Of a stretch of 59,041 nucleotides of DNA, positions 32,916 through 41,507 are shown in pieces (within the stretch, counting starts at the first letter, position 1; every line of letters begins with the position of its first letter). The translations under genes and the position numbers were made by a program. Origin of the DNA: Pseudomonadota bacterium (GTDB lineage Bacteria; Pseudomonadota; Alphaproteobacteria; Acetobacterales; Acetobacteraceae); NCBI GenBank assembly GCA_021808055.1, contig JAKBCH010000007.1:1-59041 (forward strand), given 5' to 3'. The notes beneath the pieces were generated by a model, which did no database searches, was not told where the DNA came from, and saw only the letters and a program-made list of their open reading frames with translations.

Positions 32916-34989
32916 TGGTGGGCTCGGCCGTATGCACCACCTGCAACGGCATGGTTTCTGGAATTTCCTCCAGGGCGATAACCGGCATGATCCCGCTCAC
33001 GCATTTGGCCACGGCGCGGCGCAGGGCGGCCTGCACCACCAACACGGGCTTCGCCCCGCGCGCGCGCATGGCTTTGGCGGCCTGCTCTGCGGCCTGGCGT
33101 AGATGCGTGGCGATTTCAGCCTCCACCTCGCCGGCTGCAGCCTCCCGCGCCGCGCGGAGGGATTTGGTCACCAGCTCCTCCAGCTTTGGTTCCAGCACCG
33201 AAACGCGCAGCGTCGGCTCGCTACCCATGAATTGCCCGGCGATAAAGCGTCCCAACCGCAGCCGCACCGCCGCCAGCAGCCGTTCAGGTTCTTTGGCGCC
33301 CGCGTCGGCGGCTTCCACCAGCGCCTCGGCGATCCGTTCAAAATCCCGCACCGGCACTTCCTCGGCCAGCAGCCCCTGGCAAACCTGTCGAATGATTCCA
33401 GCCGAAAGCGTGGCGCGCAAATCTTCGGCCAGGCGTGGCGTGGTTTCGGCCAGCCGGGTGATCAGCCCTTCCACCTGCGGGCGGCCCAGCAAATCTGCCC
33501 CGAAACGCTTCAGCACCTCGGCGAAATGGGTGGCTATGGCGGAGGCCGCGTCCACCACGGTGTAGCCAAGCTCTTCCGCCGCCGGAATGCTGCCTTGTGG
33601 AATCCACACGGCGTTCTGGCCAAACGCCGCGTCCTTCACGGGGCGGCCAATGGCGAGCTTTTCCACCACCATCGGCCCCTCAATGGCCAGCCATTGGCCA
33701 GGCCATGCCTCGCCGCTGCCAATGGTGGCCCCGCGCAGGGTGAAGCGATAGCCATGGGCGGCAAGGTCTGATGAATCGCGGATATGCACGGCGGGCACCA
33801 GAAACCCCATGGCGCGGCCATAACGCTGGCGCACGGCGGTTAACCGCCCCAGCAGCCGCCCTTCGCCCGTGCCCACCATAGGGGCCAGGGCAAAGCCGAT
33901 ATTCATGCCCAGCGGGTCCACGCCGGAAACATCCGTCAAACTGTCAGGTTTCACCTCCGCCTTGTTGTTATCTGCTTCGGCAGAGGCCGGCGCCTGCCCG
34001 CTCTGCGGTTGCGCACGCGAAAGCCGCCAGGCGGTAAACCCCAACGCCCCGCCCAGGAGCAGGAACGGGATATGCGCCATCTCTGGCACCAGCCCGATGG
34101 CGATGGTGATGGCCGATGCAATCGCCAAAGCTTGCGGATATTTGGAAAGCTGGGATTTGATCTGCGCGCCGATATCCTCGCCCGTGGCCACGCGCGTTAC
34201 CACCAAGCCCGCCGCAACCGAAATGGTAAGCGAGGGAATTTGCGCCGCCAGGCCGTCGCCCACGGTGAGCAGCGTGTAGGTGCGCGCGGCGTCGCCCAGC
34301 GGCAAACCAAATTGCAGCGTGCCGATAATCAGCCCGCCCAGCATGTTCACCACCAGAATAATCATGGCCGCGACAACATCGCCACGCACGAATTTGGAGG
34401 CACCATCCATCGCGCCAAAAAAATCTGCCTCCTGGCGCAAGGCTTCCCGCCGCCGCTCCGCCGCCTGGGGGGAGAGAATGCCGGCGTTGATCTCGGCATC
34501 AATCGCCATCTGCCGGCCGGGCAGAGAATCCAGCATGAAGCGCGCGGAAACTTCAGCGACGCGCGAGGCGCCCTTGGTAACCACAACGAAATTGATGATG
34601 ATGAGAATGATGAAGATGATGCCGCCGACAACGTAATTTCCACCGACGGCGAATTGGCCGAAGGATTCAATCACATGCCCCGCCGCCCCTGGCCCAGTAT
34701 AGCCTTTGAGCAGAATGGCGCGTGCGGTGGCAACATTCAGCGCCAGGCGCATGAGCGTGGTGGCCAGCAGCACAGAGGGGAATGAGGAGAATTCAGACGG
34801 TGAGGGGATATAAAGTGCGGCCGCGAGAATCACGAGCCCGGCTGAAATATTGAGCGCGAACAGAAACGAGATGGCTGGCCCTGGCAGTGGAACCGCCAGC
34901 ATCACCAGCACCATCAAGATAACAATAGGCCCGGAAAGCTGACCCAGGCTGAAGGCGCGCGGGCCTGGAAGGGCGAGTGTGTCAGCCAT
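32908..34989 (-). CDS. flhA: FlhA, export gate component
   Basis: A 693-residue inner-membrane protein with about eight helices in the first 330 residues and a large cytoplasmic domain. Conserved FlhA blocks are SFLFALNISAGLVIL, LALNVATARAIL, FVVVTKGASRVAEVSARFMLDSLPGRQMAID (the FHIPEP region) and GAMDGASKFVRGD. A longer frame starts at 35037, but ATG 34989 overlaps the fliQ stop as ATGGCTGA and gives the usual N-terminus, so it is chosen. Confidence 0.96.
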   Translation of the reverse strand: MADTLALPGPRAFSLGQLSGPIVILMVLVMLAVPLPGPAISFLFALNISAGLVILAAALYIPSPSEFSSFPSVLLATTLMRLALNVATARAILLKGYTGPGAAGHVIESFGQFAVGGNYVVGGIIFIILIIINFVVVTKGASRVAEVSARFMLDSLPGRQMAIDAEINAGILSPQAAERRREALRQEADFFGAMDGASKFVRGDVVAAMIILVVNMLGGLIIGTLQFGLPLGDAARTYTLLTVGDGLAAQIPSLTISVAAGLVVTRVATGEDIGAQIKSQLSKYPQALAIASAITIAIGLVPEMAHIPFLLLGGALGFTAWRLSRAQPQSGQAPASAEADNNKAEVKPDSLTDVSGVDPLGMNIGFALAPMVGTGEGRLLGRLTAVRQRYGRAMGFLVPAVHIRDSSDLAAHGYRFTLRGATIGSGEAWPGQWLAIEGPMVVEKLAIGRPVKDAAFGQNAVWIPQGSIPAAEELGYTVVDAASAIATHFAEVLKRFGADLLGRPQVEGLITRLAETTPRLAEDLRATLSAGIIRQVCQGLLAEEVPVRDFERIAEALVEAADAGAKEPERLLAAVRLRLGRFIAGQFMGSEPTLRVSVLEPKLEELVTKSLRAAREAAAGEVEAEIATHLRQAAEQAAKAMRARGAKPVLVVQAALRRAVAKCVSGIMPVIALEEIPETMPLQVVHTAEPTNG

Positions 34990-35245
34990 GCAAAAGCCCC
35001 GGAATAGCATTGAATAATCTTGTGGCGTAATGCTCAACCGCCCCCATCATCAGCGGCCCCGCCGTCATGGTCACTAGCGCCAGGCCGCCCAGCTTAAGCA
35101 CGAAGGGGATCGACGCCTCGCGCACTTGCGTGGCGGTTTGCAAAATGCCTGCCCCCAGGCCGATAATCAGCATCAACAGCAAGGCTGGCCCGGCAAGTTC
35201 TGCAAAGGCCAGCCAGGCACCGTTATTTACGCCAGTGGCGTTCAT
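34982..35245 (-). CDS. fliQ: FliQ, export gate component (copy 1, next to flhA)
   Basis: An 87-residue protein with two hydrophobic helices. The FliQ pattern is strong: AGPALLLMLIIGLGAGILQTATQVREASIPFVLKLGGLA. FliQ is one of the helical FliP-FliQ-FliR core of the export gate. It lies between fliM/N and flhA; both overlaps (4 and 8 bases) indicate translational coupling. A second FliQ-like gene lies in the fliP-fliQ-fliR order at 52532. Confidence 0.88.
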   Translation of the reverse strand: MNATGVNNGAWLAFAELAGPALLLMLIIGLGAGILQTATQVREASIPFVLKLGGLALVTMTAGPLMMGAVEHYATRLFNAIPGLLHG

Positions 35246-36504
35246 GAAGCCACGTCTTCTTCTTCCTTCACAGCGTCTTCGGCCAGAGCGGTCACGCGCA
35301 CACCGTAACGATCGTTGGCCACGGCGACAACTTCGCCATAAGCCAACTTCTGGCCATTGGCGAAGATCGCCAAAGGTTCGCCGATCACCTGGTCGAGTTG
35401 CAGAATTTGCCCATGGCGCAAGGCGCGTAGGTCTTTCACGCTTATCTGTGCGCGGCCAAGCTCAACCGCCACGGCCACCTGCACCCTGTCCAGCACCACT
35501 TTGGCAGTGATGGCCGTCGTACCACGCGGCTGCGCTTGCAGGCGTTCAAGTTCCACGCGCTCTGGTTCTATCAGCTTCTCAGCACCGGTCAGGCGTTCTT
35601 TCTGCTCAACCATTTCTGTTTCTCCTTCATCCTCAGCCTTCACGCGGCAACACACATGCCCGTCCTGCTGGCCATAATCGGCCAGGAACAAATCCACCCC
35701 GCCGCCGATCGCCACCGCGTAGGGCAGGAGCGTCACCGGCAGCAAATCGCCCGGTCGTAACGCCTGAAATACCATCAGGGGCAGTTCTGCCCTGGCCACC
35801 TCAAACCGCAGCTCAATTTTTGTGCTGTCGGTTAATTGTTCCACCCCGCCGGTCCAGTTCACATCCGGCCCGCGCCCACCAAGCAAACCTGATTGATTCG
35901 CGATTTTTGCTTCAAGCGTTTCAAATGCCGAGTATGGAACAATGATACGAATGGTGCCTGAACCAAGATCCGTTTCAAAAATGCCGGTCACGGCAATCAT
36001 CCAGTCCTGCCCATCGGCGATCGCCAGCATACCGGTGGCATTTTCATAGGCGATGGCCGAGAGGGTAAGCGGCACGACGGGCGTGAATGTTTCGCTGATG
36101 GTGGTGAAAGCAAGGTCCACCATCTGCCGCCCGATGCGCGTCTCCAACGCTGAAAGCTCGTAACGTTCAAATGGATGCGCGGCGGTGGCACCGCACATCG
36201 CATCCACCATCGCGCCGATCAAATCACCGTCGATGGCCAGCAACATGCGTCCGCGCAACGGCGTGAGTTCTGAAATGCCGGCCAGCATCACCTCCGGCAG
36301 GGCGGACATCGCGGATTCATGGCTGATGACGTTTTGAATGCAGGAAAGCAGCTGCACGGAGTGGCGCATCCGTTGAAACAGCACAAAGGCAATCTGCCGC
36401 ATGAATCGGTCGGCCAATGTCTCCATGAGCACCGAGCGCAGCAAGGGTGCGCGCATCGGGTCCAGAAGATCGAGCGGCTCCGCTTGCGGGTCAATCTCAA
36501 GCAT
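35242..36504 (-). CDS. FliM-FliN fusion switch protein
   Basis: A 420-residue protein. Residues about 30-215 correspond to the FliM middle domain (CheC-like; YELSALETRIGRQMVDLAF). Residues about 229-290 are a first SpoA domain (FEVARAELPLMVFQALRPGD), the usual FliM C-terminus. A 40-residue charged linker leads to a second SpoA domain at about 332-408 (VQVAVAVELGRAQISVKDLRAL; GQKLAYGEVVAVANDRYGVRVT), which matches FliN. FliM is normally about 330 residues with one SpoA, and no separate fliN is seen in the window. The FliM N-terminal CheY-binding box (LSxxEIDALL) is not clear; the start reads LEIDPQAEPLDLLDP. The FliG-contact GGxG motif also seems degenerate (CGAT). It forms part of the C-ring. 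Confidence 0.85.
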   Translation of the reverse strand: MLEIDPQAEPLDLLDPMRAPLLRSVLMETLADRFMRQIAFVLFQRMRHSVQLLSCIQNVISHESAMSALPEVMLAGISELTPLRGRMLLAIDGDLIGAMVDAMCGATAAHPFERYELSALETRIGRQMVDLAFTTISETFTPVVPLTLSAIAYENATGMLAIADGQDWMIAVTGIFETDLGSGTIRIIVPYSAFETLEAKIANQSGLLGGRGPDVNWTGGVEQLTDSTKIELRFEVARAELPLMVFQALRPGDLLPVTLLPYAVAIGGGVDLFLADYGQQDGHVCCRVKAEDEGETEMVEQKERLTGAEKLIEPERVELERLQAQPRGTTAITAKVVLDRVQVAVAVELGRAQISVKDLRALRHGQILQLDQVIGEPLAIFANGQKLAYGEVVAVANDRYGVRVTALAEDAVKEEEDVAS

Positions 36505-37990
36505 AGGCGCTTAATCCGCTCGGCGTGGTTTGTGGTTCAGCAGCAAAAGTGTCGGCATTGTTCTGGCGCGGGGGGGTGTAGCCGCTCTGGCCGTTCTGCC
36601 CGCTTTGTTGCGAAAACTGCCCGCCCACCTGCGCCTGGCCCAGCGTGAGGCCAGATTGCGCCATGGCGCTGCCAAGCCCTGGCAGGCTGGCTTGCAGGGC
36701 TTGCGCGGCATCGGCTGTGCTGGGCACAAACATCACGTTTACTTGCCCTTGTGCGCTCAGCCGCACTTCTACAGAAAGATGTCCCAGCCCTGGTGGGTCC
36801 AGCCTTAAAACCGTGCCCGTCTGGCCGGATTGATGCAACGCCGTAACCGTGGCGGCCAACGCCGCGGGTGCTGTGCCGGTGCTTTCAACCCTGGCCGTGG
36901 TTTGCGTGGTGGTGTTGCCTGCAGCGGAAACAGAAAATTCAGCCCCTGTCGCGCTTGCACCACCGAGCGCCGTAACGGCAGAGGTGTTAGATTTCGCTTT
37001 TTCCTTTGGCAAAACCGTCATGGTTTCAGAAAGCTGTGTCGCTCGCGCGGTCAGGGCCTGAGCCGTGCTGGTGGCCGCCGGCTGGTTGGCTGGCTGGCTG
37101 GCTGGCTGGTTGGCGGAGGGCTGCATAGCGGCTTTGCCGCCGCTTGTGGTTCCCGCGCTTTGCAATGTCGTCCGCGCGGTCAGGGCCTGAGCCGTGCTGG
37201 TGGCCACCGGCTGGTTGGCTGGCTGGCTGGCGGAGGGCTGCATAGCGGCTTTGCCGGCGCTTGTGGTTCCCGCGCTTTGCAATGTGGCGGCGTTGTCGCG
37301 CGCGCCGCTGGTTGTGACGGAAGCTAATTCTGCCACGCCAGGCTGGGCATTGTTGGCAGGCGGGGCTGCCGGCGCCAAAGGTTGTGCTTTTGTGGCTATA
37401 TGGGCGGGCGCGGCCACAGGGTTTGCTGGTGCCGTGGAAATCTCTACACCGGGTTTAGGTGGTGTGTCGTTGCGATTTGGTAGCGTTTGATTGCTTGTGA
37501 CCGTGTTCGCCGCATTAGCCGTGTTGGCGGCCACGCTTGCGGTATGGCTGGTTTGCAGCAAGCCATCGCCGGGCGGTTTTTCATTCACCGGGGCGGCCAG
37601 TTTTTCTGGGGCTGGCTGCACGGGCAGCGTTGGCATTCCCGTTGCCACAACCACAGCGGTCTGCTGCGTGGCTTTTTTTGCATCTTTGGATGGCTGCGCC
37701 ATCGCATCAACAAGTTCCGGCTTCGCCGCTTTGGTTGTTTTGTTCAGTTGAACCGCTGGGCCATTTGCATCAGGGGTTGGGGCCGCCGACGAGTCGTTTG
37801 GGGCTTTGTTGTTGTCGGCGGTTTGGTTTGGCGAGGCTGGTGCCATGGCTGGGGGAGGGGCGCTGCTTTGCGGCGCCGGCTGAGTGCTGCCGAGTGCATC
37901 CGTCCAGGCGGAAGCATTGGCTGCCGTACTGGCATTTGCCGAAGGCGCGGTGCTTTGGGTGACGGATATTGGAAGCAAAAGCTGCATCAA
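36497..37990 (-). CDS. fliK: FliK, hook-length control protein
   Basis: A 497-residue, Ala/Gln/Pro/Thr-rich protein whose C-terminal 110 residues form the Flg_hook domain (VLRLDPPGLGHLSVEVRLSAQGQVNVMFV). FliK acts as a secreted ruler that switches FlhB from hook to filament substrates. The long N-terminal region is low-complexity and holds a tandem repeat (see separate entry). The ATG overlaps the fliG stop by four bases, and its stop overlaps the fliM/N start by eight (ATGCTTGA). Confidence 0.88.
   Translation of the reverse strand: MMQLLLPISVTQSTAPSANASTAANASAWTDALGSTQPAPQSSAPPPAMAPASPNQTADNNKAPNDSSAAPTPDANGPAVQLNKTTKAAKPELVDAMAQPSKDAKKATQQTAVVVATGMPTLPVQPAPEKLAAPVNEKPPGDGLLQTSHTASVAANTANAANTVTSNQTLPNRNDTPPKPGVEISTAPANPVAAPAHIATKAQPLAPAAPPANNAQPGVAELASVTTSGARDNAATLQSAGTTSAGKAAMQPSASQPANQPVATSTAQALTARTTLQSAGTTSGGKAAMQPSANQPASQPANQPAATSTAQALTARATQLSETMTVLPKEKAKSNTSAVTALGGASATGAEFSVSAAGNTTTQTTARVESTGTAPAALAATVTALHQSGQTGTVLRLDPPGLGHLSVEVRLSAQGQVNVMFVPSTADAAQALQASLPGLGSAMAQSGLTLGQAQVGGQFSQQSGQNGQSGYTPPRQNNADTFAAEPQTTPSGLSAYA
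37044..37285. repeat. Tandem repeat inside fliK differing by three tetranucleotides
   Basis: Two units, 37044-37168 (125 bp) and 37173-37285 (113 bp), are nearly identical at their ends; they encode the repeated ...QSAGTT.GKAAMQPSA... and STAQALTAR segments. The 12-bp difference is three copies of a GGCT-type tetranucleotide within a run of seven or four such blocks, so the frame is kept. Confidence 0.85.
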
Positions 37991-39009
37991 ATCATCTCCT
38001 CGGCGCTGCTAATGGCAATGCGCCCTTCTCCGGCGAGCTTCAGCGCCACATCGACGATATCGGTCTGCGCGGCCAGTGCATCGGAACGGCGGATCGGCGG
38101 GCCGCTGGTCAGCTCCTCTTTCAGCACCTCCACCTGTCGCGCCGAGAGGTTCTGGAAGAACCGTTCCCGTAACGCCTCTTCCACCAGGCGCAAGGCAGGT
38201 GCGAGCTTGTCCGCGGGCACCTCGCGCAGCAAAATCTGCATCGAGCGATCGGGCAGCTTGCCCAGATCGATGAATGTGAAAAGATTTTCCCGAATTTTTT
38301 CCGCTGTCTTGTTGTCGCGTTCGTCGATGGCACCCAGCACGCTTTCAGACATGGTGGAGGGGAAATGATTCAGAATATCGGCGGTTTGCTTTGCGCCACC
38401 CAAATTCGTCACGCGCCGCCCGCCGGTGCCGGTTTGCATCGCCAGCTCGTCCAGCATATCCCGCAACTCCTTCACCACGTTGGGTGAAACCACATCGAGG
38501 TTGGAGAAGCGGTAAAGCGCCTCCGCCGCTAGTGATTCTGGCATGAAGGTCAGCAAATTGGCACCCATTTCGTGCGGAATATGCGCCAGCAACAAAGCGA
38601 TGGTTTGCGGCCTTTCATGCGCCATCTGCATCGCCAGGGTTCGCGCATCGGTGTTCGGCGGCAGATAGAACGTGGAGCGCCGTTCATTGCGCCGCAACCG
38701 GTCGAGAATTTCCTTCGCATTACTCTCGCCGATTGCATTCGTCAGCACCCGGCTTAAAAACTTCATGCTATCGCCGCCAATCGCGGTAATGCCGAGATCA
38801 GAAGCAAAAGAAAGCATGATATCTTCCCGCAATTGCGGGGTTATGCCCTTAAGATTCGACATCGCCGTGGAAATGCGGTTGACAGACATTTCATCCATTT
38901 CGCGCATTATGGCCGCCGCGGTTTCCTCGCCCAATTCGCGCAGCACCAAGGCGGCGCGTTCCGGTCCGGAGAGGGCGGGAGCAGATAATTGCTTGACGTC
39001 TTCACTCAT
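37987..39009 (-). CDS. fliG: FliG, motor switch protein
   Basis: A 340-residue protein. It begins MSEDVKQLSAPALSGPERAA; the middle ERPQTIALLLAHIPHEMGANLLTFMP and the C-terminal torque region with LIKxxELF-like IREHLFTF pattern (RENLFTFIDLGKLPDRSMQILLREV) are typical. A longer frame begins at 39045, but ATG 39009 overlaps the fliF stop (ATGAGTGA) and is chosen. FliG binds the MS ring FliF and contacts MotA. Coupled to fliF and fliK. Confidence 0.96.
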   Translation of the reverse strand: MSEDVKQLSAPALSGPERAALVLRELGEETAAAIMREMDEMSVNRISTAMSNLKGITPQLREDIMLSFASDLGITAIGGDSMKFLSRVLTNAIGESNAKEILDRLRRNERRSTFYLPPNTDARTLAMQMAHERPQTIALLLAHIPHEMGANLLTFMPESLAAEALYRFSNLDVVSPNVVKELRDMLDELAMQTGTGGRRVTNLGGAKQTADILNHFPSTMSESVLGAIDERDNKTAEKIRENLFTFIDLGKLPDRSMQILLREVPADKLAPALRLVEEALRERFFQNLSARQVEVLKEELTSGPPIRRSDALAAQTDIVDVALKLAGEGRIAISSAEEMI

Positions 39010-40534
39010 TTTCTTCTGTCCAGCTTTGCAGGAGGCGCGCGACACTTGGAATGTTTTCCGCCGCCTGGTCGCGCAGTTCAGAAAAATCCCGGGGGGGCGT
39101 GATCACGGGCAATGGCCGTTGCATTGGTTGTGGAGCAGGCAGCAGATTCTTTAAATTCACGTTCGCGATTCGCCGCCCGGCTGGTAAAGCCAGGCCGAAC
39201 AGTAACGCTATCGCCGCCAGAACCTCCAGCACCGCATGGGCCAACGGATTAGCCGCGGCAATAATGGGGGCCCCCGCCGATGTTGCCACTTGTTTCTGGA
39301 AGGGTGTTGCCAGCACATTCACGGTAACATTGGGGTAGGCGAAGGCAGCGCCGATCGCGGTTTTGATCTGCTCAGTCGTCACGTTCTTCGGCAACGCCGC
39401 CTGGTTAACCACCACCGAAACAGCGACGGATTTTACCGCCCAATCTGGTTTGGTGATGTCGCTTTCCGTTTGGTCAGTTACAAATGTCTGGTCCAGATTG
39501 TTCGTGGAGCGGCTGGGCTGCGGTGCTGGCGGCGCGGCACTGGCCTGGGGCTGTTTTGATCCTGGGGTTTGTGCCGCTGTTTGCGCGGGTGCAGCGGTCG
39601 TTTGGCCGGGCGGTTCGTTGGAAAGTGCGCCGGGAATGCCAAGTGCTGCACCATCGGAGCCGGTTTGCGATGTCTGTTGGCTGCTGGAATGCTGGATGAT
39701 ATGCCCCGGCCCATAGCTGGTTTCATGAATAACCGCCTGGGTAAAGTCCAGATTTGCTGACACATCGGTTTGAAAATTTCCTGCTCCCAAAAGCGGAATT
39801 AACAACCCTGCGACACGCGCCTCAGCACTCGCCTCCACCTGGGATTCGGTGGTCAGTTGCGTGCCGGTGTTCATCTCCCCACCTGCGGGGTAAACTGTGA
39901 TGCCGTCTGTTGTCACCACCGTGACATCTTGAGCCGACAGGCCCGGCACCGCGCCGGCCACCAATTTCGCAATGGTTTCGCCCTGCGCCGCGGCTTGCAT
40001 CTGCCCAGCTTGCACAACCACCGAGGCGGCGGGTTTCGGCTGGTCGGCAAGGAAAGGTGTTTCAGGCGGCAACGCCAGAAACACTTGCGCGCTGCTGATG
40101 CCGCTCATCGCCTGGATGGATTGTTGCAGCGAGAGTTCCAAAGCCTGCGTCGCCATGGTCGATTGCGCCAGATCAGAGGCGGTCATCGGTGCGTTTTCAA
40201 GCTGGTTCCAGGCCGTTTGCGTGTCTGAGCCCGGAACCGCCGCCGCGCCAAGTTGCAGCCGCGCCTGGGCCAGCTGTGGCGCGGGAACCAAGATCACGTT
40301 ACCCGCAGCCTGTAACTGGTAAGGGATACCCAGCTTCTGCAACTGGGCGATAACTTTGCCGCCATCAGCGGGGGAGAGCCCTTCGTTCAGCACCGCATAA
40401 GGCGGGCCGGAAAGCTCCATCCACAACACCGCCGCAAGCGAGACCAGCACCACGCCGACCGCTGCCCAGAGCATTTTGGGAATCCGCCCTGCCTGTTCCT
40501 GCAAACGGGCCAGAATGTCACGCCAGTTTTGCAT
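39002..40534 (-). CDS. fliF: FliF, MS-ring protein
   Basis: A 510-residue protein with an N-terminal helix (residues about 20-38, MLWAAVGVVLVSLAAVLWM) and a C-terminal membrane helix (AHAVLEVLAAIALLFGLALPAG). The YscJ/FliF periplasmic domain shows GIPYQLQAAGNVILVPAPQLAQARLQL and SSAQVFLALPPETPF. The final 40 residues form the FliG-binding tail. It anchors the flagellum in the inner membrane. It follows fliE by 3 bp. Confidence 0.96.
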   Translation of the reverse strand: MQNWRDILARLQEQAGRIPKMLWAAVGVVLVSLAAVLWMELSGPPYAVLNEGLSPADGGKVIAQLQKLGIPYQLQAAGNVILVPAPQLAQARLQLGAAAVPGSDTQTAWNQLENAPMTASDLAQSTMATQALELSLQQSIQAMSGISSAQVFLALPPETPFLADQPKPAASVVVQAGQMQAAAQGETIAKLVAGAVPGLSAQDVTVVTTDGITVYPAGGEMNTGTQLTTESQVEASAEARVAGLLIPLLGAGNFQTDVSANLDFTQAVIHETSYGPGHIIQHSSSQQTSQTGSDGAALGIPGALSNEPPGQTTAAPAQTAAQTPGSKQPQASAAPPAPQPSRSTNNLDQTFVTDQTESDITKPDWAVKSVAVSVVVNQAALPKNVTTEQIKTAIGAAFAYPNVTVNVLATPFQKQVATSAGAPIIAAANPLAHAVLEVLAAIALLFGLALPAGRRIANVNLKNLLPAPQPMQRPLPVITPPRDFSELRDQAAENIPSVARLLQSWTEENE

Positions 40535-40537
40535 GGA

Positions 40538-40846
40538 TCAGAACTGCATGTTCATAACGGCCTGATAGGCGGAAACAACTTCATTACGGACGGCAACCGT
40601 GGCGTTCCACGCCACTTCCGCGCGGTCGCTTGCAACCAATGCCTTGCCCAAAGTGGCGCCCGGCACGCCAGCGGCATATCCCGCCTCAGCGGTAGCGGCG
40701 GACGACTGCTGGGCGCTCACGCCTTGCAAGGCATCCGAAATAAGGCTGAGAAAATGGCCGGCCTGGGGAGCGGCAGAGCTTGCGCTGGTTCCAGCCAGGC
40801 TTTTTGCAGCCGCAATCGCGCTTGGCGCAGCAATGCTGGGTATCAT
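40538..40846 (-). CDS. fliE: FliE, MS-ring/rod junction protein
   Basis: About 102 residues, helical, with the C-terminal FliE pattern GKALVASDRAEVAWNATVAVRNEVVSAYQAVMNMQF. FliE joins FliF to the rod and is exported first. An ATG at 40855 would add three residues but touches the AAAAGGA ribosome site directly, whereas ATG 40846 has nine bases of spacing; the latter is preferred. It begins the minus-strand arm. Confidence 0.92.
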   Translation of the reverse strand: MIPSIAAPSAIAAAKSLAGTSASSAAPQAGHFLSLISDALQGVSAQQSSAATAEAGYAAGVPGATLGKALVASDRAEVAWNATVAVRNEVVSAYQAVMNMQF

Positions 40847-41124
40847 AAAGTCCATTCCTTTTGAACAGGGGGCGGGGTAAAGCCGCGATCTATGAATCGA
40901 GCCGTTTCCAGCCTAAAACCAGAACGCTTAGGGGTTCGTAAAAATTTTTTTCAGAAAGTAGGAAAACTTTGCTCATGTCGTCCGAATAAAGTCTTACGCC
41001 TAACAATTTCTTAAAATTGTGTGTAAGCTAAAGAGAAAACATCTTTGCGCGTATTTAACCTGGCTTCAATATTTTCACCGCAGAGTGTAAAAATCTTGCG
41101 CCACCAGAATGGAGCCACGTTTCT
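40847..41124. promoter_or_regulatory. Divergent control region between fliE and cheY arms
   Basis: About 280 bp with no gene, AT-rich, from which the two flagellar arms diverge. A CTAA-N7-TTAA sequence at 41000-41014 resembles the CtrA box (TTAA-N7-TTAA) with one change. An ACAATTT/AAATTGT dyad overlaps it. Neither a clean sigma-54 -24/-12 pair nor a sigma-28 promoter is convincing here. GGAGCCAC precedes the cheY ATG. Confidence 0.45.
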
Positions 41125-41496
41125 ATGCCGACAATCCTCGTCCTTGACGATTCTGCCACGATGGTGATGAGCTTGTCTCATATTTTAAAAGGCGCCGGCT
41201 ACGACGTCGAGACAGGCATGAATGGCCGCGAAGGCATCACCAAGCTGACGGACGGGGTAAAGCCTTCCGTTATTCTAACAGACCTGAACATGCCGGAGCT
41301 GGATGGGATAGGCTTTATAAAAGAGGCCCGCAAAATCGCTTCGGCGCGCTACACGCCGATTATTGTGCTCACCACCGAGTCGGGTGGCCGTAAACGAGAC
41401 GAGGCACGGGCCGCCGGTGCCTCGGGCTGGCTTACCAAGCCGGCGGAGCCAAACCAGCTGCTATCGGTTGTTAAGCAGCTTTGTCCGGTTAAGTAG
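41125..41496 (+). CDS. cheY: CheY-like response regulator, single domain
   Basis: A 123-residue receiver domain without output domain. Acidic pocket DDS (residues 8-10), phosphorylation Asp53 in LTDLNMPE, switch Thr in VLTTES and Lys105 in WLTKPAEP are all present. Phosphorylated CheY binds FliM and changes motor rotation. It starts the plus-strand flagellar arm and is followed after 11 bp by a CheT/CheZ-like gene. No cheA, cheW or receptor is in the window. Confidence 0.92.
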   Translation: MPTILVLDDSATMVMSLSHILKGAGYDVETGMNGREGITKLTDGVKPSVILTDLNMPELDGIGFIKEARKIASARYTPIIVLTTESGGRKRDEARAAGASGWLTKPAEPNQLLSVVKQLCPVK

Positions 41497-41507
41497 AAAG
41501 TAAGCCG

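Noticed and set aside
37060..37290. Possible CRISPR-like repeat
   Set aside because: The repeats are two adjacent coding units in fliK with low-complexity tetranucleotides and no spacers.
41040..41080. Sigma-28-like TAAAGAGA upstream of cheY
   Set aside because: No acceptable GCCGATAA-like -10 box exists at 10-12 bases downstream.
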